Source: Apostichopus californicus
Taxonomy: Eukaryota > Echinodermata > Holothuroidea > Aspidochirotida > Stichopodidae
Direction of reading: 5' to 3'
NCBI GenBank assembly: GCA_020650975.1
Contig: JAIPMN010004066.1
Coordinates: 1 to 22,664, forward strand
DNA length: 22,664 nucleotides
The first letter of the stretch is position 1. Each line of letters starts with the position of its first letter. The notes under the pieces are model-generated. The model had not been told where the DNA came from. It made no database searches and saw only the letters and a program-made list of their open reading frames with translations. Both the position numbers and the translations under genes were made by a program. Of the stretch, positions 8,077-18,436 are shown piece by piece.

Positions 8077-9220
8077 AAGTTATTGTCGCATGGTCTTTCG
8101 GAAAGATCTGTTGCATGGTTTAAGTCGTATTTATCACATAGGCAACAATCTACATATGTTAATGGTGTGATTTACCCCCCCCCCCCCCTACTGCCAGTAA
8201 CATGTGGGATGCCATAGGGGGGAATCCTGGGCCCTTTGCTCTTTGCCGTGTTTATAAATGACAAATGCAGATAATTCAACAGTTTATATGAAGAGAAAGT
8301 CCATGGATGATTTAAATACCAAACTTATTGAGGATATGGCTAATGTTAGCAAATGGTGTATGTTGATTGGTTCAAGATACTGTAATCGAAAACATATGTT
8401 GTGAAACGATTCTGGGCGTTAAAATCTTCAATGAATTATCTTGGAATGAATTATTTCGATTCTGTTTCAAGCTCCTATCCGGTAGGTTGGCTTTATTTAG
8501 GCCTATAAAACCATTAATTGATACCAATACTTGTATTCTATATTATAATGGATAATATTTTGACGAAGCTTGAGTATTGTAGTTTAGTTTGGGGTATGAG
8601 TAGTGCTAGATATGTTCTCAGTCTTAGTCGTCTACAGAAAGTTGCAGAAAGGATTATTCTCAATGCAACATTTGATGATAGATCAGAAGACCTATTTAAA
8701 CCTTTGAACTGCCCAACTCGAAGAAAGTTTAAATGTAAAATATTGTCAATGATGTATAAGTCATTAAATGGTCTGGCTCCACAGTACCTTCCGGATATGT
8801 TCAATCACACCAATGCTATACATTACCATTCCCTAAGATCCACCACAAAGAATTATTTATGATTAGTAGGCGGCAATAATCAGTATCATAGCAAAACATT
8901 TTCCTATGTTTCTGCTAAGTAGTGAAACGAAATACGTAAGGAGTGTAAAAATGCCAACTCATTAAACACCATGTTTCTTACTTTTTTATGATGTTGATTG
9001 TTCCTTGTACTATTTTGTTATACCATTGTAATTTCATTTTATGTTTCTTCTTCATTGTCGTCATTTTATACTCGTTTGTATTCTTTATGGTTTTTTGTGA
9101 TGATTTTTTTATTATTATTCCAATGTCTCGGGGAGATTACATTAACGCTAACCGAGTTTATCCTTTGTTGTTGAAATACATAAATAAATACATAACTAAA
9201 TACAGTAGCATCACGTGCCT
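8077..9220 (+). mobile_element. Decayed CR1/L2-like reverse transcriptase and 3' end
   Basis: Blocks of a non-LTR reverse transcriptase appear in order on the plus strand. At 8077-8170 there is GLSERSVAWFKSYLSHRQQ. At 8190-8265 there is PVTCGMP-stop-GGILGPLLF, with the usual PQGS changed to a stop. At about 8268 there is ADNSTVY, where the catalytic YADD has become ADN. The frame at about 8540-8861 holds the thumb and C-terminal region (LEYCSLVWG, RLQKVAERIILNA, YKSLNGLAPQYLPD, LRST). A C14 tract at 8175 shifts the frame. From 8880 to 9220 there is a T-rich 3' region with GTCTCGGGGAG and an end of ATAAATAC-like repeats. It cannot make active enzyme. Confidence 0.85.
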
Positions 9221-9229
9221 CTTGTAGTG

Positions 9230-9668
9230 GATCCGTGATACACACCTGACGATGATCATACAGTCACAGTCTCGTGCAGCTTGGGGACTGAAGTTGAGAG
9301 CGGATCAGTCGTTCGGTTGTTTGGTTTTTCGTGCACAGGTTCTTTCTTTTCTTTAAAAAGTATTACTTTAAACTTACTGTTCAACACGTGACAAGAAATT
9401 TCTTGGTTGAGGAGAAGAGATTCCTTGCTACATATACCGGCCGCGTTAGAAGTAAGACGATCTCTAACTATTATTGAACTTCAAGGACTTGACTTACATG
9501 ATACGGTTTCCTATCGTTAAAGTATATCCTTCTGGAATTTATAGGCATCCAAACATACTGTTTACCGTACGGCTACATTTTGATGAAAGCATATGCTGTT
9601 CGTAAATGTTAATAAATTCAACCTTTAATTCAGCCTTCGACATCTGTATCTACTTTACCTTCGTGTAG
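9230..9668 (+). other. Sequence upstream of the second Kunitz exon
   Basis: No coding exon was found. I looked for a signal-peptide exon (ATG, hydrophobic core, phase 1 donor) and saw none. A donor-like AGAA|GTAAGA at 9448 could end an untranslated first exon. Two CACGTG E-box sites are at 9212 and 9385. Confidence 0.4.
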
Positions 9669-9824
9669 TCTGCAGCTTGCCTCTAGACGTTGGTCCTTGT
9701 GATGGTGTCTACCATCGTTGGGGGTTCCAAGATGGCGATTGTGTACACTTCGCATATGGTGGTTGTGGTGGAAACGGCAATAATTTTTATTCACAGTACG
9801 AGTGCATAAATACATGTGGACCAA
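9669..9824 (+). CDS. Kunitz (BPTI) domain exon, P1 aspartate, shortened hairpin
   Basis: Exon of 156 bases, acceptor TTCGTGTAG, donor CCAA|GTAAGG, phase 1-1. It has all six Kunitz cysteines with spacing C-x8-C-x13-C-x7-C-x12-C-x3-C. The core residues RWGF, FAYGGC and GNGNNF are present. Two things are odd. The P1 residue is Asp (GPCDGV), which does not fit the pocket of trypsin or chymotrypsin. The second spacing is 13 in place of 15, so the hairpin between the second and third cysteines is two residues shorter. It may inhibit another protease or do a non-inhibitory job such as channel binding, which is known for other P1-variant Kunitz proteins. No signal-peptide exon was seen nearby. The first good acceptor downstream that gives an immediate stop is at 13245. 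Confidence 0.88.
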
Positions 9825-11968
9825 GTAAGGCTAACATTTTTTGGGGGCGAACAAGTTGAGAAAAGGTGGTACTTCGTCTTTGTTCACTCTTTGGTCACGT
9901 GATCAAAATCTCGCCAAAATTACAATGTCCATACACAGGCCAATGGTATACTTAATAATTCCCAATATAATAAATGGTAACTGTCAGACGACATACCACA
10001 GAATTCCATCTTTATTATCATAAGCGTGTATCACACAAAGTCTGACGTCACAGAACAGGATGACCTACCACCTTTAAAGGATCGCAAGGATAGCGGTAGC
10101 AAGGGGCCTGGAAGGGAAAATAATATTTGCGCAACATTAATAATTTTCTTTTCTACTGTAATCACAGGTGGCAAACAGGCTGCAACCAACGTAGTATTTA
10201 GTTGCCTACATACATACACGCATGTTTGTTTGTGTTTGTATGTTGGATGCAATGGGCGATACTGTAATATGTTATGTCGTACAGTCACGCCAGGGCCCAA
10301 GCCTGAATCAATTTAAATAACCTTTGCATGGCTCCTTTGCATGTTACTCGTTCCATTGTGATCTTGCAATGAAACGCTGTTGAGCTAAGGATTCCTTAAA
10401 CTGCACTCAAGTGTATATAGCTATGCATAGTATACTAGTATAGTACATGATTACCAAGGGTTTTTATAAATAGCTAAGCTTCAGTATCTAAGAAGATGAA
10501 ATCGTATAACTACTTCATTTCGAAATTTTGCTCTCTTTTTTTTATACGCAAAAAATTGTTAACGAGGAATTAAGATTTTTTTCTCACTACACTTGAAAGA
10601 GAAAATGTAGTTGATCACCTAAGTGAACAAGTAGCATATATGTAAAAGAATATGCAAGTAATGATTTCACTTCCGATTGCCGATTGGTCATTGCAAAATC
10701 AATAAAGTATAAGTATTTAATTGAATATCTTCTAACAAGAGAATTTAAAAATAGGTTAGAAATGCTTTAAGCGGTAAATTACGTAGGAAGAACTGTCACT
10801 CAGTCGGTTGAATGTAATGAAGCCACGTGACAAGACTAATGCCATAGAATCGTTTGTTTCGTGTGTCAAGGGTCACGCTCACGTGATTTCTTTTGAATAC
10901 GCCCTCATCATGATCCTATCGACGTATGTAGTCAATAATGTTCTTACCGAACGTTATCTTCTGATCTGAAATATATCAGTGGACATCCACCATGAACTTT
11001 ACACACTTCGGTACAGTGGATACACATGTACAAAGGTTTTGGTTGTATTTTGGCTAAAATTTACTTTGTAAGTCAGAAACAAACAGTATCCCAAGATGAG
11101 TAAACATCTTGACCTTTACTTATGAAACTCATGAATTATAGGAATTCTACAAACCTTGTTACCGTCTGAGCGTGTATGCAGATGCGGGTTGAACATGCAT
11201 GGGGTTGTTTCTGTTTCTATGCATGGTAACTGGTAGGTGAATGTGCGGGGTTTTCAGCAAATATGCATGTTAAATACTCCCCCCCCCCCCGCCCTCTCCT
11301 CCCTCCGTAGGCTCTTTTTCATCCTTCATATCTTTGATATCCTATAAATGAGATGAAACAGTTCTCACGGTGGATTACATATTGATGTGAAAGCAGGTGA
11401 ATTCCCTTTTGCACATTTACTACTGTTTGCAATCACTGGAATATACGTTATTGTTCACAACTTTGCGGCCAGTTGGGATAATGTTCTAATGCTAATACCA
11501 CCTATACTGTCCTCTCATATCACTCTTCAAAGCACTCATACTGACAGTATCAACAGTTCCTATAAACTGTATCTAATATAAAGTAACATATGATATTCAT
11601 ACTACTCACATTGTCAGTTTACTGTACTTTGAAGTGGGACATGAAAGTACAGTAGCCTATTTAGAAAACTGTCCCAACCGAATGGACTGTGTTTTATTCT
11701 GATTCTTATTCTTTCATGCATGTCACAAACTGAATGCAAAGCAAAGCCATCAGAAGGAAAAGTGTAGAAGCATAGTTCTAATATGCTTACAATAGAATAT
11801 AGTTTAAATTTACAAAAGTATGAGTGGGGTTTGTTATGTCTAGAAGTTGTTAAAATTACCTATCACACTAGAGAATGAATACTTATTTATTAATTAACAA
11901 AATGATATGGGAATTAAGGTTCCCACCCCATTTTTTGTTACTATTAGTTTCGACCTTCTCCTGTATAA
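9825..11968 (+). other. Probable intron after the second Kunitz exon
   Basis: About 2.1 kb with no domain exon seen. It contains E-box sites CACGTG at 9896, 10824 and 10880, a C12 tract at 11279, and a short inverted repeat of CATACATACACGCATG type near 10205-10243. A 96-codon open frame at 10026-10316 has no recognisable domain or splice context and is not called. Confidence 0.5.
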
Positions 11969-12792
11969 CGGGCCATCAGTTTCAAATAATGGGGATCGAC
12001 ATATACCGACTTAAATCGTCATATACCAATTTCCTTCAACTTAAACCAGTTCTAGCAGCTTAAATTCACTTCTACCAACTTAAATTGACATAACATCGAT
12101 TTAAACTGGTAGATGCCGAATTTAAATTGACTTACACCAGTTTAATTCGACGAAATGTACTAATTTAAATCGATGATATGTAAACTAAATCAGTATATGT
12201 TAATTTAAATCGACATGTTTCATTTTAAATCGATGATATGTCAAGTTAAATCGGTATATGTCATTTTAAATCGACATATACCAATTTAATTCAACTTATA
12301 CCAGTTTAAATCGACATATACCAATTTAAATCGACACATACCAATTTAAATCGATAATATGTAAAATAAATCGGTATATGTCAATTTAAACCGACATCTA
12401 CCAGTTTAAATCGATGATATATCGATTTAAATAGGTAGAAGTCAATGTAAGCTGATATATAAACTGTCCACGGAAATTGACTTCTATCGATTTATTTCGA
12501 CGTCTCCTCGATTTAAACAAGTAGATTTCGATTTAAATTGACATATACCGATTTATTTTACATATCATCGATTTTTAATTGGTATATGTCGATTTAAATC
12601 GATGATATGTCGAATTAAACTGGTATAAGTCAATTTAAATCGTCATCTACCAGTTTCATTCCATTATATGTCAATTGAAATTGGTAGAAGTAAATTTAAG
12701 CTGCTAGAAACTTGAAGAAGTCGAAGGAAATTGGTATATGTCGATTGAAATCGGTATATGTCGATTTCCCACGGTTTGAGACTGATGGCTCG
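11969..12792. mobile_element. Foldback element of 21-bp repeats in inverted arms
   Basis: The two ends are inverted copies: CGGGCCATCAGTTTCAAA at 11969 and, on the other strand from 12792, CGAGCCATCAGTCTCAAA. The match continues inward through many features in order, including TCTAGCAGCTTAAAT and TTGACATA blocks, for at least 250 bases per arm with some indels. The whole body is made of diverged units of about 21 bases (TTTAAATCGACATATACC and its reverse), so it is both a tandem array and a large palindrome. This is the plan of foldback transposons, which have long inverted repeats made of short tandem repeats. No ORF is present, and no clear target-site duplication was seen. It lies in the probable intron of the P1-Asp Kunitz gene. 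Confidence 0.8.
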
Positions 12793-13245
12793 CCATACTC
12801 CTAGTGCTCACATTGCTATAGAGGTTTACTACATTGCATATCTATACGGTTTTATGCATGAATATATCACTAACTGTACTGTAAGGTTAGTCGTATGTTT
12901 CAATGGCACTTCATTGAACTAACTATATAATGTCAGAAATGATTGGTCAAATTCCAAATTTTAAAGTCAATTTTACCTGCTTGAATGTTGGCGTTAATCC
13001 TAAGAGAGTTCAGCCGTGTTTCTTCTGCTTTTTATTATTTTTTTTATTTGTTGGTGTCACTTGTAACACTTATCTGTATAATCTACTAGCATGCAGCTTT
13101 ATCATTATACGTCCTGTCAGGCACACTTGTGAATAGCGCCATCTATTCGGTGTCACATACGTAAAGATATTACTCCCATCATGTTAGTTCTATGTTAATA
13201 AAATGATTCTTAACTTTCCTTCTTTCTGTCTTCTTTACTTTGCAG
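12793..13245 (+). other. Probable intron end before the terminal exon
   Basis: No coding content seen. The last 40 bases are a strong polypyrimidine tract (CTTTCCTTCTTTCTGTCTTC) ending in TTTGCAG, the best splice acceptor in this part of the window. An earlier AATAAA lies near 13198. Confidence 0.45.
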
Positions 13246-13380
13246 ATTAAATCATCGAAAATTAACATCCTATATTGGTGAGGAAGCATCTTGAATTGAT
13301 TTCCTTGCTTTGATATAATTTAAAAAGATGGTTTTTGGGTTACTTGATGAAAATAAAATACATTTATGAAATAAAAAGAC
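13246..13380 (+). CDS. Candidate terminal exon (one residue and stop) with 3' UTR
   Basis: After the strong acceptor at 13244-13245 the sequence begins ATTAA. With the single trailing base A of the P1-Asp Kunitz exon (phase 1) this gives Asn and then TAA at 13248-13250. So the protein would end CGPN right after the domain. Polyadenylation signals AATAAA follow at 13352-13357 and 13370-13375, a sensible distance for a short 3' UTR. The model needs a 3.4-kb intron holding the foldback element. It is an inference from phase, acceptor strength and signals; only the first five bases are coding. Confidence 0.4.
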
Positions 13381-14874
13381 TGATGATTCTGATGAACCAA
13401 TTTATGTGTTGCTTTTACGGACCACTTATATACGTGTGACATGTATATATGTTCGTGTGTAAAGATTAATGTATGTTTGAGTGAAGGCCATCCTTGTGCC
13501 AGTTATGTAAGGTATTTTCTTCTATAAAAAGTTCAGCATTTCACGACGCGTTGGAGTTGGGACAGGAAATAGAGAGAGAGAGGGGGGGGGGGATATGGCT
13601 GCGTGACGCTATATCATATAGGTTACTTGAAAATGTTTAATCTAGAGTGCGTGGTCTCGAATATACCATTCCTTCTTAACTGCTAGATCTATTCCTTTTA
13701 CACAATGATGTGATAGATTAAAACATGGATGTGATACCTACAATGATGTAGGCTAACGTTATATGTTCACATAGCCTAACAAACTACAATGATGTAATAG
13801 GCTAATTTTACACATTGATGTACTAACACGATGATACATTCCATATCTTTAGTAAATTGGTCACGGTAACGGTGTGTCTGGAACTTTCACAATAGTTGCA
13901 AGATGAAAGTCGCTTTTAAGATATAAAAAATGACTTCATCTTTGGTGCATTTAAAGGAGAAATTAATAGATACCGATTATTGATGACGCAGCCTCAATTC
14001 GCTTTTTATATTTATCTTTGCCAAGATTGTTTTATGAAAGACTCAGTAACTATAGGCTATTTACACTTTAACACATAGGCCAAAATACCTAAACCAAGCT
14101 TTATAAGTCAAACCACTTCAGTCAATATAATAGGAATATACAAACTGCACAAATCCGAAACTGGATCCACCTGTAAAATCCTCTTTATAAACAATAAATT
14201 AAAACAACGATGAAGAATACAAGTGCACCTAATGTACATTTTATATATCAAATATAAGCAAGTATTAATGAAAGTGGTCTTCTATCATAACACAGTTGGA
14301 CAAAAAGTGGTCTTCTATCATCACACAATTGGACAAATATTAGCAAGTATTAATGAAAGTGGTATTCTATTATTCTAGTCATGAAGAAGAACTGAAAGAA
14401 GTTTGAATGAATGAATGACATAATGAGAAAACATGTAACATTTTGTATATAGGGGTCTACCATAGTTATCATTGGTTGTGTCCTGTGGATTGGATACAAA
14501 CTTACACTGTGGCCCGCAAGATCAATTTTAGTGAGCCACCCTCTTCCTTATCCATATTGCTCTGTATAGCAGCTATATAGCGTCCTTCAAACACCCTAAC
14601 CCTATAAACATGGACGACCAAAATATTTGGCACCACCTGCCTCCCCCACCAGCCTACCCCCCCCCTCCCCAATAAAACCCCCAAAACAAGAAGAAGAAGA
14701 GACAGATATGTATGGCATATTGTCATCGAAGCTCATTTTTATAACCGTCTGTGGCTTTTGTCAAACTAAACCACTTCTATGTCGGTGAGAAAAGGGAACT
14801 GAAATTATGGACTACTATAGCAAAGTCAAATATATGGTTTTGGTGTAAGGTAAGTGTATATACCAGATTGAAAC
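13381..14874. other. Non-coding stretch with small local repeats
   Basis: No gene seen. A G11 tract follows a short GA repeat at 13570-13592. Strings of the type CTACAATGATGTA..GGCTA recur near 13738, 13786 and 13805. At 14256-14390 the strings GCAAGTATTAATGAAAGTGG and AGTGGTCTTCTATCAT each occur twice. Short C and GAA runs lie at 14655-14700. A donor-like AAG|GTAAGTG is at 14850 but no exon fits it. Confidence 0.5.
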
Positions 14875-15240
14875 AACCTTTAACGAATTCGATTATTGTT
14901 ATTGATATGAATTGAATTTGATTAATCTCAACAGGCCTGAGAATACGGGATTTTTGTTTTGACTGTTTTACAAGCCTACAAAGCCTTACCAAACCGTTTA
15001 AAAGACAGCTAAAATGGCCTATTTGAATTTGCCTTTGGGCACTGAAAGAAAATAAAATGTATTTTGGGGAAGGACCTCAAACCTCCGGTGGTTCTCTACA
15101 CTCCCTCTCTCTTGTTTGAAGCTTCTGCAGAATCACTGTAATGTGGATGTCGGCTGCTCTCTCCGTTCAGTGTCCCAGTGTAGTGTCGTCTAATCAATAG
15201 CTATTTTGTATTTAAAACAAGAGACAAATGGGAGTAATTA
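14875..15240 (+). repeat. Duplicated intron segment, copy A
   Basis: This block matches 20605-20945 in the same orientation. Shared strings include TTATTGATATGAATTGAATT, TTTCTGCAGAATCACTGTAATG-like sequence, and TTTAAAACAAGAGACAAATG-like sequence, with small indels throughout. In the right-hand copy it is the first part of the intron that follows a signal-peptide exon. So copy A probably marks an older duplicate of that gene whose exons are lost or unrecognisable. Confidence 0.8.
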
Positions 15241-16779
15241 ACAATTTCGTTGGAACTTAACAATATGGCTTGTATACTCTTTATTGTGTTGGGCAACTTG
15301 GGCCGGTAACTGTGTGTCCAAATGAAAACTCAAGCATATACAAAGATATTTAATGAAAGTTGAGCAGTGGGTCAACAACTTTTTTTGCCAAAAGACAAAC
15401 GATTAATTAAACCAGGTTTACATGAGGCAGTCTTGATTTTTTCTTTTCTTATAAAGAGTTGAAAGAACTAACCGTCTCGCTTATTAACGGCTAGCCTTAT
15501 AATTTATTCCTAGTTTTAATCTTTTTCATCTTTAGATTATCTGGTAAAACTCATGGAAATAAGGGGTAGGCGGATGTAGGAGGGGTGTGGGATTGTGAGA
15601 GCAAATTACATTGGGATGAGGGAGGGGGAAGGGAGCTGAGTCTCTGCAGAACACATTTTGGATATGAGGATATCGGACCAGGAACTGTAAAGAAGAAGAA
15701 GAAGAAGACTATAACCAGCCGGTCATGTAAGCATAATACGGGGCTTTCAGGAGAAGATTTTCATGAGAAGGCTTTCAGGAGATTCAATTTAAGTGTTGAC
15801 TGCAAGTTTTCTTAACTCGGAAGTTACAGATAATTTCATCTTCGATCCACCGATCTTAATGCATGGGAATGCTCTGTTTTCAAAGTTCTTCTGTTTTGCT
15901 TGATTTTTGCTCTTTCCTGACAAAGATAGGTTTGGTAAGGTCATGAGATAATTGGAGGAGGTTATGCATAACGGGGGCTCACTATTGATTTAGTTAACAT
16001 TTATTACTAAGAGGTATCGAGAGTAAAACTAAATGTTGTTATAAACGTCTATGTGATTTCGTTTCGTGTTTTTAGGAATTGTCTGATTGCCTCCCCCCCC
16101 CCTCTCCCTCCTCCCTCCTTTCCCCATCTTTGGACTGATGCTTTGTCCAGCTGGTTTTAAAAAAAATCAGTGCAATTTAAAAACAAAATGACACATACTG
16201 GAATTGTTGGTCTTGTCATATCTGTAGAGAATCGGCTCAAACACAATCTTGACTACTTTGAACATCATTGCTTGTACATTTAGGTAGTTTAGTTGGTCTT
16301 TTTTGTTTTGGAAGGTTTTTTCGGTGACTTTAGCCAAGTCATTAATGACTTGAACATGGATTCCATGTATAGCTTAAGTCCATTGATGACGAGTGTTTCG
16401 ATACTATACAGTTAAATACATGATAGGAGCGACCTATCGAAACAGAATTTCATTGAAAACAACAAATTATTAGTAAAACCAGCTCCTGCGAAAGAACTCG
16501 TAAATTGTGTTTGCAAATAAAGGAAAGGTTCTCTGACCGTTCGAAAGTGAAAGACATGCACGTTGCATATACTCGTCTAAGTCAACAACTACACGTTTTC
16601 TAATTTGAACTTTACTGCAATGGATTATGAAATTCTATACTGGTGAAACTCGATAACAAGTTAAAACAAATTATGATATAGAGACTATATGATCGGATTG
16701 AAGAGTATTTAACCACTAATTTCGTCCTGTTTATGCATGGTTACAGGCATAAAGGTATTAAATATCCAGCGTCCACCCA
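15241..16779. other. Non-coding stretch
   Basis: No gene seen on either strand. It holds a GAA microsatellite (15691-15710), a C10 tract at 16093, and unique AT-rich sequence. Acceptor-like TTTTTAG at 16075 is followed in its frame by an early stop. Confidence 0.5.
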
Positions 16780-16843
16780 TTGAAGCTTCACTTTGTAGTA
16801 CTAATTTTTTTAGCCTTTGTTTGTCATCAAGGACGGCAAACCA
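16780..16843 (+). pseudogene. Signal-peptide exon relic, start codon lost
   Basis: The frame reads (TTG)KLHFVVLIFLAFVCHQGRQ, a good signal peptide with a basic start and a hydrophobic core, but the start codon is TTG (sequence CCATTGAAGCTT). It ends at A|GTAATA, a phase 1 donor. Its length of 64 bases equals that of the intact signal-peptide exon at 20498-20561. One base change or insertion would explain loss of the ATG. No downstream inhibitor exon follows before the next gene start at 18437. It is either a dead member of the family or a chance match. Confidence 0.35.
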
Positions 16844-16849
16844 GTAATA

Positions 16850-17539
16850 GGCGCTGTATAATTTATAACTTCATCTTCTCATTGGTCATCACTGTATGCC
16901 CCGACATGATCATAACCAACATCCAACATTATATGAGAAAACCCTACGGTTTCTGGTATAGCTTTTATTTCCATACCTAAAATATGTAAATTTCAAAAGC
17001 CTTCGTTGGGTCACACATACATTATTTGCTTGTAACACAAATCCGAGATTGTGATTTATTTTGATCCAAATATTAATTAAAATAATATACCGCAGTTTAA
17101 TATGAAGACGATATTGAAGACCTTAGCATGCGCAGGCTCCAGATGGGTGACCAGATTAATTCGTCCCGCGTAAGATTTGTCACAGGGGTTCTACCCGTAA
17201 TGCGTAAGGTTGGCATGTAACATACATTTTTGAGTAGTCGAATGAGAACTTTATTTCAGAATACATGACAAAATTCGTGTGATCCTTATATGTCATCTGC
17301 CGTGCAAGCAATTATTTACGTTATAGATTTATTTCCACAGTTGCTTTAACTTAAAACCAACTTACCCCTATCAACATAATGTTGCTAACCATAGATTCAG
17401 TTACATGAGCTATTGTATAGGGGGGGGGGGGGTCATCATTTCTGTATCAAACTCAACATATAATTATCATTTAAAGACATGTTAAAGACATTTTAACTAC
17501 ATTATATTATCAACAATTGCTAATTTAATAGTAACAAGT
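16850..17539. other. Non-coding stretch
   Basis: Nothing recognised. It contains a G13 tract at 17420-17432 and AT-rich sequence. Confidence 0.5.
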
Positions 17540-17782
17540 AAGTGTGTATGTATGTACTTTAGATCCTCCTGGAAGCAGGAACTCGCGAAGAAGCCTCATT
17601 GGCTTATCAAAGCCGCGAGCTGACCGAAGTCAGTATCTTACATTCATATTTAACGTCCATGATTATTAATTGTCAATTGTCAACAACTCTGTAACTGGAC
17701 GACATACATTAATCTTGGAGTGACTCGAACCGGGGACCTTACGATTGGAAGGCACCGGCGTTAACCACTGAGCTAACACTCC
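17540..17782 (-). mobile_element. SINE-like element: tRNA-Gly-like head and triple-hairpin body
   Basis: Read on the minus strand, 17782-17716 is tRNA-like. It has an A box (TTAGCTCAGTGG), an anticodon loop CTTCCAA (UCC, Gly type), a B box (GGTTCGAGTC), and matching acceptor ends (GGAGTG with CACTCC). It is 67 bases, about five short, as if the second strand of the T stem were missing. After about 80 bases of linker comes a compact folded module at 17633-17568 with three hairpins, then a TACATACATACACAC tail. A tRNA head with internal promoter, a body and a simple-repeat tail is the plan of a SINE. Confidence 0.65.
17568..17633 (-). ncRNA. Structured module with three adjoining hairpins
   Basis: Perfect stems: CTGAC/GTCAG at 17633-17620, whose loop on the minus strand is TTCG (the very stable UUCG tetraloop closed by C-G). 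Next is CTCGCG/CGCGAG at 17619-17582, which encloses AAGCC/GGCTT with a five-base loop. Last is CCTG/CAGG at 17579-17568 with a four-base loop. The first two stems touch with no gap and could stack. The structure is part of the SINE-like element. I do not know a named RNA family with this layout. Confidence 0.55.
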
Positions 17783-18436
17783 ACAAGTACAATTTTAATG
17801 TAATTTTGATAGTTTTATGCTACCTGTTGAATGTATTTGCTATCATTGACGAACTGTGCAGACCCTACGATTTTATTAATAGCAACCTCTCTGAGAAATG
17901 ACGGTCTCCCGTCACCTGGCCAAACAACGGAGTCTTCGGCTTTGAGTACAGCGTTTGTTTATGTTGCCGTGTTGGACGAATCTAAACATAATAGTAATTA
18001 CTGACTTTGCGATCCGCATTATAGACTTTGCCGACTTTGCAATCCGGGGTCCCCCTCACAATTTTGCAAGGTCAGTAAAAGTGATTCCATAGTTTTCCAT
18101 TTCTGGAAACCAAAAAGACACCAATTTATATTTAAATCAAGTCGTATTTATAAAAAAAAAAGAGGCTAGGACGTATTATCAGATAATAGACCAAAAGGAA
18201 GTGAGGTATCATACGGGTCCATCAGTGTAATGTGATATAGTTGTCCAGCTTTGCGGTCGAGATATCACTTATCCATTAAGTACCGTCATTGTGCCTATAT
18301 GTTACTTTCGGCTTTCACGTTCAGAAATCTTAAGAATATCAGATATCATGAAATGGTATCGGTGTCTGATTTGCTTGAATGAAATATTTCAATATCATCT
18401 TAGCATTCGCTGGAATCAGACGTCCAAGAAAATAAA
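17783..18436 (+). other. Region upstream of the signal-peptide exon at 18437
   Basis: No exon seen. A short repeat GACTTTGC(G/A)ATCCG occurs at about 18003 and 18033. No convincing TATA box could be fixed for the gene at 18437; ATATTTCAATA near 18384 is a weak candidate. Confidence 0.4.

Noticed and set aside
8538-8804. Minus-strand open frame of 88 codons
   Set aside because: It is antisense to the reverse-transcriptase thumb region.
10026-10316. Plus-strand open frame of 96 codons with several cysteines
   Set aside because: Cysteine spacing matches no known module, no good splice sites, and the second half comes from a short inverted CATACA repeat.
11387-11581. Hydrophobic open frame that resembles a signal peptide
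   Set aside because: It lacks an ATG at the start (the nearby ATG is followed at once by TGA) and has no phase 1 donor after the hydrophobic part.
17716-17782. Functional tRNA-Gly gene on the minus strand
   Set aside because: The length is about five bases short, the T stem cannot form and the anticodon stem does not pair, so it is a tRNA-derived SINE head.
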